Shown: positions 60,567 through 64,000 of the stretch, piece by piece | Layout: each line of letters opens with the position of its first letter | How positions within the stretch are numbered: position 1 is the stretch's first letter | DNA from: Brugia malayi | Taxonomy: Eukaryota; Nematoda; Chromadorea; Rhabditida; Onchocercidae | DNA: 64,000 nt | Assembly: GCF_000002995.4 (NCBI RefSeq) | Contig: NW_025062477.1 | Span: 7,226,649-7,290,648, forward strand | Reading direction: 5' to 3' | Translations under genes and position numbers: made by a program | The notes under the pieces: generated by a model | The model's database searches: none | What the model was told of the DNA's origin: nothing | What the model saw: the letters and a program-made list of their open reading frames with translations, nothing else

Positions 60567-63500
60567 ACTTTTGCACTAAGAAAGGGAATAAATGAAGTAA
60601 ATAACGTGAAATAGTAAAATGGAAACAATTCTTTAAAGTTGCATTATATTACAAGGCAGTAAAATGTTAGCAAATGAATAGACCACTGGATTTCATTGAG
60701 CTGAAATTAAATTGAAATGAGTTTGAAATGAATTGAGTTGAATGAAATCACACAGTGAGTTGAATCTAATTAAAATGAATTAAAGTTAAATTAGACCAGG
60801 TATAAGCTGAATGAAAAAAAGTCAAGTGCACATGAAATGAGCTAATTTAGTGTTTTATTTAAATGCTGCTAATTGATTGATCTAAAAGAAAATTAACCAG
60901 TAATTTCTGGATGCTAATCAGTGATAAACATTTGATTCTCTTTTTCATGACAAACGTTCACATTTGACAATTCATGCTTCAGAAAAAGATTATCCGCGGC
61001 ATAACTCAAGCATTTATGAAAAGTTAAAAGCCAGTACTGACTCTTAGCACAATAGTTATTCATAAATGCAAATGTAAATATTGCTTTAAATTAGAACCAT
61101 GGCTAATATTTAAAAGATATACCAAAATATTATTAATAGTATCATTTTTGCCTTGGTGAATTAAACCGAAGAAAAGTAATTGAATTTACAGTTACAGTCT
61201 AAAATGAATTTTAATTAATATTATTATTAAAATAACATCCAAATAATATCAGACGATAGAAAAATAAGTACAGAATTGTTTGTATGATATAAAGTAGAAT
61301 TAAATTTACATATTTTAAAAGCTAGAAAAGGACATTTTTTCGAAGCTAATTGAAGACATCAATAAAGATATGATAGGATATGCCTCGAAATGACGATCTT
61401 CAGATCTCATTGATAACAATTACTATTCTACTATCTCAGTTCATAATTAATAGCAGACTATTGATAAACATGAAATTCTGTACTGTTGAAGTGAATAGCA
61501 TCATTTACTGATTTTTTTTTTTCTCCATATATAATTTTAACAAAAAACAAATCGATTTTTTCTTGTTTTCTCAAATGTCATTAGTCTTTTTGCCAAATAG
61601 ATTATTAAATTTCTGAAAATCTAAAATGGTAGAGTTATTTTGCATTTGCATACTAAATTCCGAATAGATTAATCTAATTGCTGTAAAATATCATTTGTTG
61701 AAGCAATGGTAGTTGCGGTATCTTGAATGTTCCATTGGATTAATCAAATTTGATAACTTAAATTCAGGTATAAATGTTTATGTGAACAATAAATGGTATT
61801 ATACTAAACAATAAAATAGCTTTAGTCTTGTTAGGACCAGTAAATTCGAGAATTTCATAGGCATGAAGATTATCAAGGTGCTTTTGTCGATCAACAAATC
61901 TTTCCCAAATGTTTATGTCGCATGATTTGTCCATTGGGAATAAATTCGGAAAGTCATGTATGTTGGATTGCACTCCAAGATAACCATTTATATCGTCGTT
62001 TATCATCGAAGTGTATTGCTCAATTGTCACCGACTAAAGTGAACGTAAAAGCTTTGTACTGAGAGATACCTTTGGGATAAGTTCTATTGTTCCAGTACTT
62101 CTGAAAATTTTGGGAATGCTTTTTTTGAATGCCCTTAAAAAATGATTTCTATGAGAGAACTTTTTGAAACTAAAATAAAGTTAGAAAGGAAGAATTTGAA
62201 AGTACATTTAGAAAAAAAAAAGTTACGTCTAAAACGAAACCAAATTTTTTGCGTTGAAATTAAATTTTGGCACTGCATGTACGAAAATCAATGTATGCTA
62301 GAGCTTAAATTGAATGATATATTCACAATAAGCTTTGCACTGACTGATAAATTGAAGTAAATATTTGAACAGTTGGAATTGTGAGTGTTTTCTAAGCGAC
62401 GTGAATACTCAGCCACGATTAGCATGCAGTTTCATCATTTGCACCTGCATTCATACTATCAGTGTATATAATAGGATAAAATTAATTGTTCATCATTACT
62501 ACTACTATAAACTGATTTAATTAATTAAGTGACAATATCTCAAAAGGGAAGTGTGTCATTAGTAAAACAAAACGATCTCTAAAAATTAAAATGTTGTCGA
62601 GAAAAATAGCTGTTTGCTATATATTCGGGTATATTCACAAATATAGCATTGAAAAATGCTAATTAGTCACGAATCAAGACGTTCGATAAGCAAAAATGAT
62701 TTTTTGAAAAAAAGAAAAAGGAGATGAGTAGAAGAAGAATAACGACTACTTCAAGGTTTGGTTAGAAATTCGAATTTCGAAAACTAATGCCGAAATTGAC
62801 ACAAACAAATAATAATTTATTTACCAAAGATCAATTTTTTTTAATTCAACAATAAAACAATAAAGTTAGGGGGAAATGATCAAAATTTACACGGAAACAA
62901 TGACGTAAACACGGGATGGCAAAAAATAAGCGTAAATAAGACAAAGATTTTGTTATAGAAATCATCAGCTGTGGCAAATAGAAAACTTTTGATTATATAC
63001 GGATCACCTGTTCATTGGGTAATTCATCATTAAGAAAGCTGGCAAAATAGACCGGGGCGGCAATTCTTCCTACACTTCCGATATAAAATAGCAGCATTAG
63101 TTTCTTGTAGCTCTAACTCTCAACAACAACCACCTCATAAACAAAATGATGTTGTTTCGAGGGGATGATGAGAAGAAGGGACGGGCGGGATGGCAGAAAG
63201 AATGTCTTCTCTTTCTTATGCTTCAGTGAATTGATTTAAAACTTGACAAAATCATAGTTTTGTTTTTGATTAAATCTAAGTACATTCGATGCATCAAAGT
63301 TTATTCAAGAAAAAAGTTTAATTAACATTTTAATTTCCACTTCTCATCAGCATATTAGTGTAAAGTAACATATTCCATGATTTCTGTAATTTGCAACAAC
63401 GCAACACACTGTTCTTTCTCTACACCTGTTTCTTTTTTTTTTTCGTTTGAAAATTACATTCCATATTTATTCTGTAAATTATCAGTAAGTGAAATTTGCT

Positions 63501-64000
63501 AATAATAAATTATGGTCACGAAAATGTAAAAATCCTAGTAAATGTGGGATCAGTCAGAAAGGAGACAAGTAGCTTAGTTAATCTGTGCTAATGTGATAGC
63601 AATTTTTGGAGTAACACAGCATTAAGAAGATCCAAATATCTGCTGTCGCTTGGGAGGGTGTTGATATTTCATCTGTCCCAGTTATTATGGACTCCCAAGA
63701 GATATATGCATAAGAATGAGCCAAAAACTCATAGAAACTTGCGAAAAAGCTCTCATTCAATATCGCATATTTTCCATTTTCTATCCTTTCAATCCTTTCC
63801 CTGTCTCTTTCTTTTCTCTCTCTCTCTTCCAGTCCTCTCAAACAACTAAATATCTTTTTCATTTCATCATTTGAACGGATCTGAATATCATTAAATCTAT
63901 CATTTAATATTCATGACTGAATCATTCCTAAAAGATATCTTAAATGAACAAAAAGAATCGAAAAATTAAAGATGAAAGCTTAGCATTGTCATTTTTGAAG
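60567..64000. other. 5' flank of gbb-2 and gene-poor right end
   Basis: No nameable gene. It contains AT-rich DNA, a loosely repeated TTGAATGAAAT/TGAAATGAATTGAG region at about 60700-60850, and a GC-richer patch at about 63040-63200. A CT-rich tract at about 63800-63840 is responsible for the arginine/glutamate-rich minus frame there. One coding-like minus segment is listed separately. Confidence 0.45.
61764..62030 (-). CDS. Candidate orphan exon, unassigned
   Basis: On the minus strand, after a TTTAG acceptor-like site at about 62035, the frame reads SVTIEQYTSMINDDINGYLG and later INIWERFVDRQKHLDNLHAY, ILEFTGPNKTK, to a stop at 61764. Composition is balanced and contains W, H and P residues, unlike chance frames nearby. 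There may be a donor inside (ACTGGTCCTA), so the exon may end near 61840. No other exon of the same gene is found in the window and I recognise no family. It could be a fragment of a gene lying further right, or a relic. Confidence 0.3.
   Translation of the reverse strand: MTIEQYTSMINDDINGYLGVQSNIHDFPNLFPMDKSCDINIWERFVDRQKHLDNLHAYEILEFTGPNKTKAILLFSIIPFIVHINIYT

Noticed and set aside
63578..63862. Minus-strand frame rich in Arg-Glu repeats
   Set aside because: It is the translation of a CT/GA-rich low-complexity tract; no conserved domain and no splice partner.

Overview
This is a nematode genomic window, most likely from an AT-rich spirurid/filarial-type worm. That taxonomic call is inference: genes are broken by many short (about 50-900 bp) GT-AG introns, intergenic DNA is strongly A+T-rich with many homopolymer runs, a complete BEL/Pao retrotransposon is present, and the gene families (two-CRD galectin, U2AF35, Rab2, GABA-B subunit, Na,K-ATPase beta) are typical of nematodes. 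I see no rRNA, tRNA or CRISPR array. All exon models were built by eye, from conserved protein motifs plus phase-consistent splice sites.

Left part (1-13.8 kb). A cytosolic 5'-nucleotidase III gene runs off the left edge on the minus strand. Divergent from it is a complete five-exon U2AF35 (uaf-2) gene. Then comes an intact 6.4-kb BEL/Pao element on the minus strand, with identical-looking 498-bp LTRs, a 5-bp target duplication, a primer-binding site and a single 1811-codon gag-pol frame. A second, complete 5'-nucleotidase III paralogue follows on the plus strand. The two nucleotidase genes are therefore inverted paralogues either side of uaf-2.

Middle-left (13.8-33.1 kb). About 8 kb of gene-poor AT-rich DNA leads to a two-CRD galectin gene with degenerate sugar-binding motifs. 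A minus-strand microsomal epoxide hydrolase (EPHX1 family) follows, with a GC-AG intron. After a 2.7-kb spacer comes MPHOSPH6/MPP6, an RNA-exosome cofactor, on the minus strand.

Middle-right (33.1-50.5 kb). A possible divergent first exon faces MPP6. Two minus-strand mitochondrial pyruvate carrier 2 paralogues are separated by 4.3 kb that includes a strong G-quadruplex-forming tract. Rab2 (minus) and a Na,K-ATPase beta subunit (plus) form a head-to-head pair with 632 bp between their start codons.

Right part (50.5-64 kb). A complete 17-exon GABA-B receptor subunit 2 (gbb-2 type) gene is on the minus strand. It runs from signal peptide through Venus-flytrap domain and seven membrane segments to a C-terminal coiled coil. 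Its introns contain a decayed duplicate of part of exon 7 and an unexplained coding-like stretch. The last 3.4 kb holds no gene I can name. Most genes are housekeeping or neuronal and do not form an obvious pathway; the shared features are local duplication (nucleotidase, MPC2, exon 7 of gbb-2) and divergent promoters.
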